Shown in pieces: positions 9,617 through 19,748 of a stretch of 64,000 nt of DNA. The stretch comes from Dechloromonas sp. (lineage in GTDB: Bacteria; Pseudomonadota; Gammaproteobacteria; Burkholderiales; Rhodocyclaceae): assembly GCA_011391255.1 (NCBI GenBank), contig JAABQV010000007.1, positions 1-64,000 of the forward strand. Reading direction: 5' to 3'. Every line of letters starts with the position of its first letter. Positions within the stretch are counted from its first letter, which is position 1. Under the pieces are notes generated by a model. That model saw only the letters and a list, made by a program, of their open reading frames with translations. It was not told the DNA's origin and searched no databases. Made by a program: the position numbers and the translations under genes.

Positions 9617-10267
9617 ATGATTTCCGATATTAACGCGAATACCTTTGACACGGGCGTGGACGAACTGGAGCGCTTTGCGCTTGAAGAATGTACCAAACGC
9701 CAGCTACTCGATCGTCAGGTCGCCGCGATGGTTATGCCAGCCAGTCATTGCGAGTTGGCAGTCAAATTCGCCAAGCTTGGCGCCAGCGTTTTAGCGGTCG
9801 ACCGTCCAGCCAAGCGCAGCGCTATTGAGGACTGTATTCTGGCTAGCGGCCTGACCGATCAAATTAGATACGCAGCCATTACGTTGCCAAATATTCCGGA
9901 CGCTTTGCCCGATGCGCCTTACGATATTATCTTCATTCGCTACGGGCTCGACCATCTGGTTTACGCAGAGGCGCGTGAAGTGATCCGCCAACTGATGAAG
10001 AAATTGCGGATCGGCGGCAAGCTCTACGTTTCAATTCTCGGGCTCAAATCCGAGCTCGGCGATGGCTACGAAGATGCCGAAAAGTCCGTCGAAGAACGTT
10101 TTTGCCACCTGCCGCCGGCGATGATCAAAAAATACGGCATCAAGAGCAAGGTTTGCCTCTACTCCGAGCGCAACCTTTTTCTCTTGATGCTTGAAGCCGG
10201 CGCCAGCGTCTTACGCACCCTGACCACCACCTACGGCAACGTCAAGGCGGTTGCGGTCCGGGTTTGA
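9617..10267 (+). CDS. class I SAM-dependent methyltransferase-like protein
   Basis: ATG at 9617 preceded by GGAGG; YDIIFIRYGLDHL and LRIGGKLYVSILG methyltransferase-fold motifs. Confidence 0.6.
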   Translation: MISDINANTFDTGVDELERFALEECTKRQLLDRQVAAMVMPASHCELAVKFAKLGASVLAVDRPAKRSAIEDCILASGLTDQIRYAAITLPNIPDALPDAPYDIIFIRYGLDHLVYAEAREVIRQLMKKLRIGGKLYVSILGLKSELGDGYEDAEKSVEERFCHLPPAMIKKYGIKSKVCLYSERNLFLLMLEAGASVLRTLTTTYGNVKAVAVRV

Positions 10268-11166
10268 ACGAGCTACGACTGGGCGTTGATCTTGGCGGCA
10301 CCAAGATCGAAATTATCGCCCTCGATCCGGCCGGCCGCGAACTGTTGCGGCGCCGCATCGCCACCCCGCACGGCGATTATCAGGCTACCGTTATTGCACT
10401 GATTGATCTGGTCAAGGCAACCGAAAGTACGCTGGGGAAATCGGGAACAATCGGCATCGGCATTCCCGGTGCAGAATCCCTGGCCACCGGGCTGATCAAG
10501 AATGCCAATTCAACCTGCCTGATCGGGAAACCCTTGCGCGACGATCTCCAGCAAGCGCTACAGCGGGAAGTTCGCCTCGCCAACGACGCCAATTGTTTTG
10601 CCCTGTCGGAAGCAATCGACGGCGCCGGCAAGGGCGCGGCGATTGTTTTCGGCGTCATCCTCGGCACCGGAGTCGGCGGTGGTATCGTCGTGAATGGCAA
10701 GGTGCTGACCGGCGCCAATGCGATTGCCGGCGAGTGGGGGCACAACCCGCTACCCTTGCCGGTTGCCGGCGATCTGCCGCTACCTGCCTGCTATTGCGGC
10801 CGCCACGGCTGCATCGAAACTTATCTGTGCGGCCCAGCATTGACCCGCAACCACTTTCTGCACAGCGGTGAACAGCTAGCTCCCGAGGAAATCGACCACC
10901 GCGCAAACGCTAGCGATTGGGCCTGTGAAGCCAGCCTGCAGCGCTACGAAGCGCGCCTTGGTCGGGCGCTGGCCAGCGTCATCAATATCCTTGATCCGCA
11001 GGTGATCGTGCTCGGTGGCGGCCTATCGAAACTGGAGCGGCTCTACCGCAATTTGCCGGCCTGTTGCGGTCAACACGTTTTTTCCGATGTTTTTAACAGC
11101 AAAATCGTGCCACCTGCACATGGGGATTCCTCGGGGGTGCGCGGCGCGGCCTGGCTATGGAATTGA
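10264..11166 (+). CDS. ROK-family sugar kinase
   Basis: LGVDLGGTKIEIIAL, GTGVGGGIVVNGK, zinc motif CYCGRHGCIETYLCGPAL. Confidence 0.93.
   Translation: MNELRLGVDLGGTKIEIIALDPAGRELLRRRIATPHGDYQATVIALIDLVKATESTLGKSGTIGIGIPGAESLATGLIKNANSTCLIGKPLRDDLQQALQREVRLANDANCFALSEAIDGAGKGAAIVFGVILGTGVGGGIVVNGKVLTGANAIAGEWGHNPLPLPVAGDLPLPACYCGRHGCIETYLCGPALTRNHFLHSGEQLAPEEIDHRANASDWACEASLQRYEARLGRALASVINILDPQVIVLGGGLSKLERLYRNLPACCGQHVFSDVFNSKIVPPAHGDSSGVRGAAWLWN
11063..11074 (-). repeat. dispersed 12-mer, copy 2
   Basis: GTTGCGGTCAAC on + strand, in ROK kinase gene. Confidence 0.9.
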
Positions 11167-11188
11167 TGGCACAATCGGCAATCCAGCC

Positions 11189-11202
11189 GTTTCACGTGAA
11201 AC
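11189..11202. promoter_or_regulatory. parS: parS centromere-like site
   Basis: perfect palindrome GTTTCACGTGAAAC. Confidence 0.88.
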
Positions 11203-11212
11203 CGGATTCCCC

Positions 11213-12430
11213 ATGAGCACCTCTGATCCCCGCCAACTGCTGTTGCGCCTGTTCCTGCCATTTGCCGCCGGCTATTTTCTTTCCTATCTCTATCGCACGG
11301 TCAACGCGGTTATCGGGCCAATTTTGGCGAGCGAACTTTCGCTCGGCGACAATGCGTTGGGGCTGCTGACCAGCACCTATTTTCTGGCTTTTGGTCTCGC
11401 GCAATTGCCCCTCGGCATGCTGCTCGACCGCTTTGGTCCGCGCCGCGTCGAAGCCGGTCTGCTGCTTCTGGCTGCCAGTGGTGCGGTAATTTTTGCGCTT
11501 TCCGATACGCTGGGCGGGCTGGCTACTGGCCGCGCCTTGATCGGCCTCGGCGTTTCGGCTTGCCTGATGGCCTCGTTCAAAGCCTTTGCGCAGTGGTATC
11601 CGCCCGAACGCCTGGCTTCGCTGACTGGCTGGATCATGGCCTCCGGCGGCCTTGGCGCACTGGCCGCCTCCAAGCCGCTGGAAATCGCTTTGGGCTTCGC
11701 CACCTGGCGCGAGATAGCGCTGATACTGGCCGCCGTCACTCTTGCCGTGGCTGCCGCCTTATGGTTTTTAGTCCCGGACAAAGCCAGCGATGACAAAGCT
11801 GCCGGTTTTGCCGAACAAATGGCCGGCGTTCGCAGCATTTTCAGCAGCGCGCATTTCTGGCGTTATGCGCCGATGGGGTTCTGGTTCACCGGCGGCTTCA
11901 TGGCCGTTCAAGGGCTCTGGGTTTCACGCTGGATGAGCGTCATGGAAGGCCTCGACGGCAGCGCAATTGCTGCCCGCCTGACCTGGATCGGTGTCGCCAT
12001 GCTCGCCGGATTTCTGTTCATGGGCTTTTTCGCAACGGCAATGTTGCGACGCGGGTTAAAACTGGAAAAGGTCTACATTTTCGCCATGCTGCTCGGCCTC
12101 ACCACCCTTTTGATCATCAGCATTGCACCGACGGCGGTCAGCTACTTGCTTTGGCCTATCCTTGGCGCCTGTTTCTCGCTCTCTAATACTGCCTATTCAC
12201 TGGTCGCCCAAGCCTTTCCACCGGCGCTTTCGGGACGTGCCAATACGGCTTTGAACTTGATGGTCTTCGCCGGCGCATTCGGCCTGCAATGGGGCATCGG
12301 CATCCTCGTCGATACCTTGCAGGCGAGCGGATGGGCGGGCGATACCGCCTATCGCGCTGCCTTTTTCGCGCTCCTAGGCGGCCAGTTTCTGGCCATTATC
12401 TGGCTGCTGCGTCCCGCCCGCCAGGTCTGA
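11213..12430 (+). CDS. MFS transporter
   Basis: 406 aa, about 12 TM segments, PLGMLLDRFGPRRVEA MFS loop motif. Confidence 0.9.
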   Translation: MSTSDPRQLLLRLFLPFAAGYFLSYLYRTVNAVIGPILASELSLGDNALGLLTSTYFLAFGLAQLPLGMLLDRFGPRRVEAGLLLLAASGAVIFALSDTLGGLATGRALIGLGVSACLMASFKAFAQWYPPERLASLTGWIMASGGLGALAASKPLEIALGFATWREIALILAAVTLAVAAALWFLVPDKASDDKAAGFAEQMAGVRSIFSSAHFWRYAPMGFWFTGGFMAVQGLWVSRWMSVMEGLDGSAIAARLTWIGVAMLAGFLFMGFFATAMLRRGLKLEKVYIFAMLLGLTTLLIISIAPTAVSYLLWPILGACFSLSNTAYSLVAQAFPPALSGRANTALNLMVFAGAFGLQWGIGILVDTLQASGWAGDTAYRAAFFALLGGQFLAIIWLLRPARQV

Positions 12431-13369
12431 AACCGCCAGATCGACTTGCTGCAAGCTACCGACGCTGCCAGCCTCGTTGAGATAAATACCGGCGGAGCGA
12501 ATTTCGCCAAGCAGACCGTTCGACGCATTTTTCAGGCTAAAAGGCGCGTCGACCGCAGCCGTGTAGAGCGCACCGACGCCACGACCAGCCAGCGAACTCC
12601 ACGAGTCGCCCGACCAAACAGCCAACTTTGAAAATACCGGATCGGCCTCGTCGATCCAGCCGTTATGATCGAGATCGAAATCGGCCAACTCGGCAAAACC
12701 ATTGCCGCTGCGCGCGCCGAACAACTCCTTACCGTTGTCCGCCTTGCCATTGCCGTTACGGTCAAAAACCAGAAAACCACTACTCGCACCGAGGCCTGGA
12801 ATGCTTTCAAGCTTGCCGTCGGAGTCAAGATCAAAGTTCTGGCGCTGATTGGTCAATTCGCTGGCTTTGCCGTCAAAGCTGAGCACCAACGGGTCGCGCA
12901 AGACAACCGAGCCAGAATCCTCGAAGACCTTTTCGCTCTTGAATTCGCGCGCCATCTCAAGCGCGTAGTTGAAGGCGATCTCCCGACCATCGCAGGTCTT
13001 GACCCGCCCGTTGCCGCAAACCGTGGTTTTTTCCGATTCGCAAATCCGCTCGATCGTCTTGCAATGCCAGCTAAGCTCGCGACCGGCACTAGCCTCCTTC
13101 TCTGTATCGCTACTTGGCAGAGGCGATGAAGCGGCAAACTTATCCTGGCAGTTCTTGCCTTCCATTGCCGCCATCAGGGCATCAATTAGTGACTGTAGCA
13201 GCTGGACAATGCGCTCCTGGAGAGCTGCCTGACTCTCGCTTTCGCCACTCTTCATGCTTTCAAAAACTTGCCGGAAGTTGTTCTCCAGTGTGATTTCACT
13301 CGTTTGGCTACGCTCGGCCTGGTGGCTGGCCGACAGCGCAACCGTCGATTCGGCGATTCTCATGCTCAT
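12374..13369 (-). CDS. EF-hand-like calcium-binding repeat protein, function unknown
   Basis: 331 aa with loops DLDSDGKLE, DRNGNGKADNGKE, DLDHNGWIDEAD; no obvious signal peptide. Confidence 0.75.
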   Translation of the reverse strand: MSMRIAESTVALSASHQAERSQTSEITLENNFRQVFESMKSGESESQAALQERIVQLLQSLIDALMAAMEGKNCQDKFAASSPLPSSDTEKEASAGRELSWHCKTIERICESEKTTVCGNGRVKTCDGREIAFNYALEMAREFKSEKVFEDSGSVVLRDPLVLSFDGKASELTNQRQNFDLDSDGKLESIPGLGASSGFLVFDRNGNGKADNGKELFGARSGNGFAELADFDLDHNGWIDEADPVFSKLAVWSGDSWSSLAGRGVGALYTAAVDAPFSLKNASNGLLGEIRSAGIYLNEAGSVGSLQQVDLAVSDLAGGTQQPDNGQKLAA

Positions 13370-13414
13370 CTCCTTGCAGTGATTGGGAAGACATCACTGC
13401 AAAGGGCGTGCCGG

Positions 13415-15397
13415 TCAAAACTCCAGCGGATCAACCTCGATGTGCCAGCGCAATTTTGAAGGTGATCTGAGACCCTCGATAGCCTCTCGCCAGCGCGGCA
13501 AAAATGCCTGCAAAGCCGGGCGGGATGGCGATTCCGCCAGCAATTGACCGCGCTCAAGACTGGCCAGGCGCGACAGCTTCATCGGAATCGGGTCGTAGAT
13601 CATTACATTCTGATGCCCGGCGATCACCGGCAAATCGGCCGCCGCCTTGAGGAAGGCAATTGAATCGGCCATTTCGGGAGCTTCGGCGCGCAACATGGCC
13701 TGAAAAGTATAGGGTGGAAAGCCAGCTTGTTCGCGCTCCTTGAGCAGCGTCGCAGCAAAGCCCGGGTAATCGTGGGCGACCAGCGCCGCGTAAAGCGGGT
13801 GATCCGGGTATTGCGTCTGGATCAGCACCTCGCCCTTCAGTTCGGCGCGCCCGGCGCGGCCGGCAACCTGCATTAACTGCGCAAACAACCGCTCGGGTGC
13901 CCGCCAGTCGGCGGCAAAGAGGGCAGCATCGGCGCCCAGCGCACCAACCAGCGTCAGCTTAGGGAAATCGTGGCCCTTGGCGAGCATTTGCGTACCGACC
14001 AGAATATCCGCCTCACCACCATGGATGCGCTCGAGCATGACTTCCCATTGCTTGCGGTTTTTCACCGAGTCGCGGTCAACGCGCAGAATTCGTGCCTCCG
14101 GAAACTCCTCCTGCAACCAGCTTTCCAGGCGCTGTGTACCGCGCCCGAAGGGATGAATGTCCTGGTTGCCGCAGGTCGGACACGCTTTCGGAACTCGATG
14201 CTCAAAACCACAGTGGTGGCAACGCAAGCGGCGATCAGCCAGATGCAGCACCATATTGGCGGCACAGCGCGTGCAGCGCGAAACCCAGCCACAGGCCATG
14301 CAGGCCAGCACCGGCGCGTAGCCCCGGCGGTTGAGGAAAACCAGACTTTGCTCACCGCGCGCCAGGCGTTCCTTGATCGCGGCGATCAGTGCCTCGCTGA
14401 CACCTTCTTTCAAGGCCATTTTCCGCGTATCAAGCAGTTTCACGGCCGGCAGCGTTGCCTCAGGATTGGCCCGCTCCTTTAGAGTCAGCAAGGCGTAGCG
14501 CTTGTTTTGCGCATTCGCCCAGGACTCCAGCGCCGGCGTCGCCGAACCGAGCAGGATGGGAATATTTCCTTGGTGCGCGCGAAAAACCCCAACGTCGCGC
14601 GCCGAATAACGCATGCCGTCCTGCTGTTTGAAGGATTGATCATGCTCCTCATCAATGACGATCAAACCAAGCCGCGGCAGCGGGGTAAAAATCGCCAACC
14701 GCGTGCCCAGAACAATGTCCGCTTCGCCGGCAAAAGCCGCCCGCCAGTTACGCTCACGCGCAGCTTCGGCCAGTTCGCTGTGCAGCGAAACGACGCTGGC
14801 CTCAGTAAATCTGGCGCGAACCCGACCCTCAAGCTGCGGCGTCAGGTTGATCTCGGGCACCAGCAAAAGAACCTGTTTGCCGTCACCCAAAGCACGCGCT
14901 ATCAGGCGCAGATAAACCTCGGTCTTGCCGCTCCCCGTAACACCATGCAGAAGATGCGCCGAAAAGCCGCCCGCCAGATCAATGGCAGCTAGCGCCGCCG
15001 ACTGCTCGTCTGTCAGCTCGGGCGCGCGGGCCGCCAGCGTCGGCCGCGTAGGGCGCGCCTGACGACGAAGCGGCGGATCAAGTCGCTTAAGCCCCACCGG
15101 CAACCCCTGCATGATCACTTCACCAAGAGGTGCCTGATAGTAAGTACTGGCGAAATTGCACAGGGCGAAAAATTCGGCCGGCAGCGGCGCGATATCACGC
15201 AATATTTCAATGGCTGGCTTGATCTGCGCCAGGGGCCAATCGCTGTTTTCCGAGACCTCTACAACGACACCAATCCGCTCGCCACGACCAAACGGAACGC
15301 GAACCCTCAGACCGACATCGGCAGGTGTCGCGCTATCGATTGTGTAATCGAAGAGGCGATGCAAAGGGAGGTCAAGAGCAACACGCAGAACAGTCAT
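13415..15397 (-). CDS. priA: primosomal protein N' (replication restart helicase PriA)
   Basis: 660 aa; GVTGSGKTEVYLRL, VIDEEHDQSFKQQDGMRYSARDV, zinc cysteines CMACGWVSRCTRC/CHHCG. Confidence 0.96.
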   Translation of the reverse strand: MTVLRVALDLPLHRLFDYTIDSATPADVGLRVRVPFGRGERIGVVVEVSENSDWPLAQIKPAIEILRDIAPLPAEFFALCNFASTYYQAPLGEVIMQGLPVGLKRLDPPLRRQARPTRPTLAARAPELTDEQSAALAAIDLAGGFSAHLLHGVTGSGKTEVYLRLIARALGDGKQVLLLVPEINLTPQLEGRVRARFTEASVVSLHSELAEAARERNWRAAFAGEADIVLGTRLAIFTPLPRLGLIVIDEEHDQSFKQQDGMRYSARDVGVFRAHQGNIPILLGSATPALESWANAQNKRYALLTLKERANPEATLPAVKLLDTRKMALKEGVSEALIAAIKERLARGEQSLVFLNRRGYAPVLACMACGWVSRCTRCAANMVLHLADRRLRCHHCGFEHRVPKACPTCGNQDIHPFGRGTQRLESWLQEEFPEARILRVDRDSVKNRKQWEVMLERIHGGEADILVGTQMLAKGHDFPKLTLVGALGADAALFAADWRAPERLFAQLMQVAGRAGRAELKGEVLIQTQYPDHPLYAALVAHDYPGFAATLLKEREQAGFPPYTFQAMLRAEAPEMADSIAFLKAAADLPVIAGHQNVMIYDPIPMKLSRLASLERGQLLAESPSRPALQAFLPRWREAIEGLRSPSKLRWHIEVDPLEF

Positions 15398-15467
15398 TTA
15401 GATCCGGCAGTCGCCGTAGATTCTCCGGAAATGCACGCAAGCCCTTCAGTCGTTGGCAGTTTTCAGA

Positions 15468-15502
15468 TTGTCCACAAAAGCTGTGGATAACTTTGTGGAT
15501 TT
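15468..15502. promoter_or_regulatory. three clustered DnaA-box-like sequences upstream of priA
   Basis: TTGTCCACA 15468-15476, TGTGGATAA 15482-15490, TGTGGATTT 15494-15502. Confidence 0.55.
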
Positions 15503-15538
15503 AATTGAGAATCTGGCGCCGTGTGGCGTTTGCTAAAG

Positions 15539-15580
15539 GATTTCGTCACTTTGCCGAAATATTAGGCAAAGTGACAAATC
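15539..15580. repeat. long inverted repeat/hairpin in hemE-priA spacer
   Basis: GATTT(c)GTCACTTTGCC - gaaatatta - GGCAAAGTGACAAATC: 16-bp arms with one bulged base. Confidence 0.8.
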
Positions 15581-15694
15581 GTTTTAATTCATACACTTAG
15601 AAAATAAAATAACTGTCAAGCGATTTGTTGAATTATTTTTGTCCGACGCACGGTTCTCTGTGAGTAAGTCAGTCGGCCAATTTGAATCCAAGCA

Positions 15695-16762
15695 CTACTT
15701 TCGCAATAGACGGCTGTGCGAATGGACCGTTTCAACCAGCGCGGTGACACTATCCGGTGGCGTGAATTGTGAAATCCCGTGTCCGAGGTTGAAGACATGT
15801 CCGGTATTGCCTGGGCCAAAGCTATCCAAAACCTTTTTGGCTTCGGCCGCAACGATTTCTGGGGCAGCAAACAGCACGTTGGGGTCGAGGTTGCCTTGCA
15901 AGGCAACCTTGCCACCAACACGCCGCCGCGCATCGCCTATATCGATCGTCCAGTCCAAGCCAACCGCATCGCAGCCGATATCGGCGATTTTTTCCAGCCA
16001 GAGGCCACCGTTTTTGGTGAAAACAATGCTCGGAATACGCTGCCCGTCTTTTTCTTTCTTCAGGCCGGCGACAATACGGCGCATGTATTGCAGCGAAAAC
16101 TCTTCGTAAGCAGCGTTTGACAGCGAACCGCCCCAAGTATCGAAAATCATCACCGCTTGGGCGCCGCAATCAATCTGGGCGTTGAGATAGGAAATCACTG
16201 AATCAGCGGTCACCGAGAGGATGCGGTGCAGCAGATCCGGGCGGTTGTAGAGCATGCCCTTGATATTGCGGAAATCGCTCGAACCCTCGCCCTCGACCAT
16301 GTAGCAGGCGAGCGTGTAAGGGCTACCGGAAAAGCCAATCAGCGGCACCGAGTTATCGAGCGCGCGACGGATTTCCGAAACGGCATCCATCACGTAACCA
16401 AGATGCTCGTAGGGATCGGGTGCCGTCAGATTATTGATCGCCCATTCTTCGCGTAGCGGACGTTCGAATTTCGGCCCCTCGCCTTCGGCAAAATAAAGGC
16501 CAAGACCCATCGCATCGGGCACCGTCAAAATGTCCGAGAAAAGAATGGCCGCGTCCAAGTCGTAGCGTGCCAAAGGCTGCAGCGTGACTTCGCAGGCCAT
16601 TGCCGGCGATTTGCAGAGATTGAGGAAATTGCCGGCCCGTTTGCGCGTCGCGCAGTATTCGGGCAAATAACGTCCGGCTTGGCGCATCAGCCAGAGCGGG
16701 GTGTAGTCGGTCGGCTCCTTCAACAGGGCGCGCAGGAAAGTATCGTTCTTGGGTCGGCTCAC
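15695..16762 (-). CDS. hemE: uroporphyrinogen decarboxylase
   Basis: 355 aa; [47 protein letters not shown]. Confidence 0.97.
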   Translation of the reverse strand: MSRPKNDTFLRALLKEPTDYTPLWLMRQAGRYLPEYCATRKRAGNFLNLCKSPAMACEVTLQPLARYDLDAAILFSDILTVPDAMGLGLYFAEGEGPKFERPLREEWAINNLTAPDPYEHLGYVMDAVSEIRRALDNSVPLIGFSGSPYTLACYMVEGEGSSDFRNIKGMLYNRPDLLHRILSVTADSVISYLNAQIDCGAQAVMIFDTWGGSLSNAAYEEFSLQYMRRIVAGLKKEKDGQRIPSIVFTKNGGLWLEKIADIGCDAVGLDWTIDIGDARRRVGGKVALQGNLDPNVLFAAPEIVAAEAKKVLDSFGPGNTGHVFNLGHGISQFTPPDSVTALVETVHSHSRLLRK

Positions 16763-16785
16763 GGGGGCACTCCGCCAGAAAATCG

Positions 16786-16809
16786 GAAAGGCGGGATTAT
16801 CCGCCTTTC
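16786..16809 (-). terminator. rho-independent terminator downstream of trkH
   Basis: 9-bp perfect stem GAAAGGCGG/CCGCCTTTC followed on the minus strand by CGATTTT. Confidence 0.6.
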
Positions 16810-16820
16810 TGCGCCTCAGG

Positions 16821-18275
16821 TCACTTACGCCAGAAAGCCGGGGTCAACACGACAAGCAGGGTGAAAATTTCGAGTCGGCCAAGCAGCATGGCGAAAATGC
16901 AAATCCAGGTCTGGAAGTCTTCAAGAACCTCATAAGTGGTTGATGGCCCAACGACACCAAGCCCCGGCCCGGTGTTATTGATGCTGGCAACAACGGCGGT
17001 GAAGGCGGAAATAATATCTAGCCCGGTAAAGGCCAGAATCAGTGTCAGAGAAACGATGCTGACCATATATATAAAGGCAAAGGACAAAACCGCAAACAAT
17101 ATCGGCTGCGGAGCAACCTGTCCGCCTATCCTGATGTTGTAAACCGCACTCGGGTGCATCGCCCGCAATAACTCGCGATAAACCTGTTTGTAGAGCAGCA
17201 GGGCGCGAGCCATCTTGATGCCGCCACCGGTTGAACCTGCACTGGTGGCAAAACTGGATAGAAAGAGCATCCAGAGCGGCGCAAAAATCGGCCACAACGC
17301 ATAGTCTACGCTGGCATATCCCGTCGTTGTCGCGATGGAAACGACATTAAAGGCTGAGTGACGTAAAGCCGTTTCGAACTCGGGGTAGACGCCGTCTTTC
17401 CAGATGTACATGGCGATGATCAGAATACTGAACAGCGTTACGACAACAAACCAGCGCGCCTCTGGATCAAGGAAGTAGGGGCGTAGCGAGCGCCCACTGA
17501 CGGCGAGAAACAGGGTGCCAAAATTGATCCCGGCAATCAGCATGAAAACAATTGCTACCGCCTCGATGGCCGGTGAATTAAAGAAGCCGAAACTGGCGTC
17601 GTGGGTTGAAAAACCGCCCAGTCCCATCGTCGAAAACATGTGACAAGCAGCATCAAACCAGGACATGCCAGCCCAACGATAGGCCAGCAGGCAAGCGATT
17701 GAAACGGAAACATAAACCAGCCACAGGCCTTTCGCCGTTTCGGCAATGCGCGGGGTCATCTTGGAGTCCTTCATCGGCCCAGGCGTTTCGGCCTTGAACA
17801 TTTGACGGCCACCAATACCGAGCATCGGCAGGATAGCAACGGCGAGAACGATCAGTCCCATGCCGCCGATCCAGACCAGTTCGTGGCGCCAGAGATTGAT
17901 CGACATCGGCAGCGTATCCAGACCGGAGATCACCGTAGAACCGGTCGTCGTCAAGCCGGACATCGTTTCAAAATAGGCATCGGTATGGCTCAAGCCGAGA
18001 TGAATCATCAAGGGAATCGCGGCAAAGGCGGGTAGTACGGTCCACACCAGAACGACCATCAAAAATCCGTCGCGGATATTGAGTTCGCGCTTGCAATGGC
18101 GGTAGCGATACCAGAGAAAGGTGCCACTCAGCAGCGTCAGTAAAAAGGCCTCGTCATAGGCTGACTGCGCACCATCGTTGTTAACATAGGAAACCACGAG
18201 CGGGGCGAGCATGGTCAGGGCGAAGAGCATGATGATCATGCCCAGGGCGCGATAGACCGGTGCGAAACGAGTCAC
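16821..18275 (-). CDS. trkH: Trk potassium uptake system membrane protein TrkH
   Basis: multi-[14 protein letters not shown] and [17 protein letters not shown] filter motifs; probable GTG start at 18275. Confidence 0.93.
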   Translation of the reverse strand: MTRFAPVYRALGMIIMLFALTMLAPLVVSYVNNDGAQSAYDEAFLLTLLSGTFLWYRYRHCKRELNIRDGFLMVVLVWTVLPAFAAIPLMIHLGLSHTDAYFETMSGLTTTGSTVISGLDTLPMSINLWRHELVWIGGMGLIVLAVAILPMLGIGGRQMFKAETPGPMKDSKMTPRIAETAKGLWLVYVSVSIACLLAYRWAGMSWFDAACHMFSTMGLGGFSTHDASFGFFNSPAIEAVAIVFMLIAGINFGTLFLAVSGRSLRPYFLDPEARWFVVVTLFSILIIAMYIWKDGVYPEFETALRHSAFNVVSIATTTGYASVDYALWPIFAPLWMLFLSSFATSAGSTGGGIKMARALLLYKQVYRELLRAMHPSAVYNIRIGGQVAPQPILFAVLSFAFIYMVSIVSLTLILAFTGLDIISAFTAVVASINNTGPGLGVVGPSTTYEVLEDFQTWICIFAMLLGRLEIFTLLVVLTPAFWRK

Positions 18276-18285
18276 GGTCGACTCC

Positions 18286-19719
18286 TTAAAGGAAGTGAAA
18301 TCCAACCTGGAACAACTTCTCGACCTTTTTGACCAGCTTCTTGCGTGTGCAAAAAACAATCACATGATCATCGGCCTCAATCACCGTGTCGTGGTGGGCG
18401 ATCACCACCTCACCATGTCGGGTGATTGATGTCCAGTCATCGGTCTGACCAACGACGACCGTCTTGTCGAAATTTCTCACCAATGCCGCGACGGTGACGC
18501 CGCCTGGCCAGGCGATCTGATCAACCCGCCGACCTACAATCTTCGAGGTTTTGGCATCACCATGCGCAACGATTTCGAGCGCCTCGGCGGCGCCACGTCG
18601 CAAGGAGTGAACTTCGGCGACGTCACCCGTACGAACGTGCGCCAGGAGCGTACCGATCGACACCTGAGCTGGCGAAATACCGATATCAATCGGGCCGCCC
18701 TCAATCATTTCCGCATAAGCCCGGCGATTAATCAACGCAAGTACCCGCTTGCAACCCAGCCGTTTAGCCAGATTACCGGCCATGATGTTGTCTTCATCAT
18801 CATTGGTCAGCGCCAGGAAGAGATCCATTTCGGCGATGTTTTCCTGCTCGAGCAATTCTTCGTCCGTCACATCGCCAAGCAGAACCAGCGTATCGTCGAG
18901 TTCGCTGGCGATCTGTTCTGCACGTTCCTTGCGACCTTCTATGATCTTCAATTCGTAGCGCTTTTCGAGACCTTTCGCGACGCGCAAACCAATATTGCCA
19001 CCCCCGGCAATCATGATGCGCCGGACAGGAGTCACCATTCGTCTCAATTGGCGTAATACCGGCCGGATGTTCTCTGAAGCCGCGAGCAAGAACACCTCAT
19101 CACCCGCCTCAATAACGGTGTCACCATCCGGAAAAACCGGCTGATCGCGCCGGAAAATTGCTGCGATCCGCGCTTCCATTTCAAGTGGTAGCAGTTCCGG
19201 CATGCTTTTGATCGGCTTGCCAACCAGCAAACCATCCTCATAAGCGCGCACCGCCACCAAACTCACCCGGCCCCGGGCAAATTGCAGCACCTGCAGCGCT
19301 TCTGGAAATTCGACCAGGCGGCGGATGTAATCGGTAATCACCTGTTCCGGACAAAGCGCAAAATCGACAGCGAAGTTGTCCTCTGATAACAGTTCTTTGT
19401 CATCGAGAAAATCCGGCGAGCGCAAGCGGGCGATGCGGGTTGGAATGTTGAAAACGCTGTGCGCCAGCTTGCAGGCGACCAAATTAGTCTGATCGCTCTG
19501 GGTCAGGGCGATAATCATATCGGCATCTTCCGCCCCGGCCCTACGCATCACTGAAGGCAAGGCGGCATTGCCCTGTACCGTCCGCAGATCAAGGCGATCC
19601 TGTAACTTGGCCAGATGGGCGCCGTCCAGATCAACGATCGTGATGTCGTTTTCTTCCGAGACCAGGCCTTCGGCCACACTGGCGCCGACCTGACCGGCAC
19701 CCAGAATGATGACTTTCAT
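18286..19719 (-). CDS. trkA: Trk system potassium-binding regulatory protein TrkA
   Basis: two RCK-N/C repeats: MKVIILGAGQVGASVAEGL and RIMIAGGGNIGLRVAKGLE. Confidence 0.95.
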   Translation of the reverse strand: MKVIILGAGQVGASVAEGLVSEENDITIVDLDGAHLAKLQDRLDLRTVQGNAALPSVMRRAGAEDADMIIALTQSDQTNLVACKLAHSVFNIPTRIARLRSPDFLDDKELLSEDNFAVDFALCPEQVITDYIRRLVEFPEALQVLQFARGRVSLVAVRAYEDGLLVGKPIKSMPELLPLEMEARIAAIFRRDQPVFPDGDTVIEAGDEVFLLAASENIRPVLRQLRRMVTPVRRIMIAGGGNIGLRVAKGLEKRYELKIIEGRKERAEQIASELDDTLVLLGDVTDEELLEQENIAEMDLFLALTNDDEDNIMAGNLAKRLGCKRVLALINRRAYAEMIEGGPIDIGISPAQVSIGTLLAHVRTGDVAEVHSLRRGAAEALEIVAHGDAKTSKIVGRRVDQIAWPGGVTVAALVRNFDKTVVVGQTDDWTSITRHGEVVIAHHDTVIEADDHVIVFCTRKKLVKKVEKLFQVGFHFL

Positions 19720-19748
19720 ACTTCCCCCCTAGCTGCGACTGCAATTTT

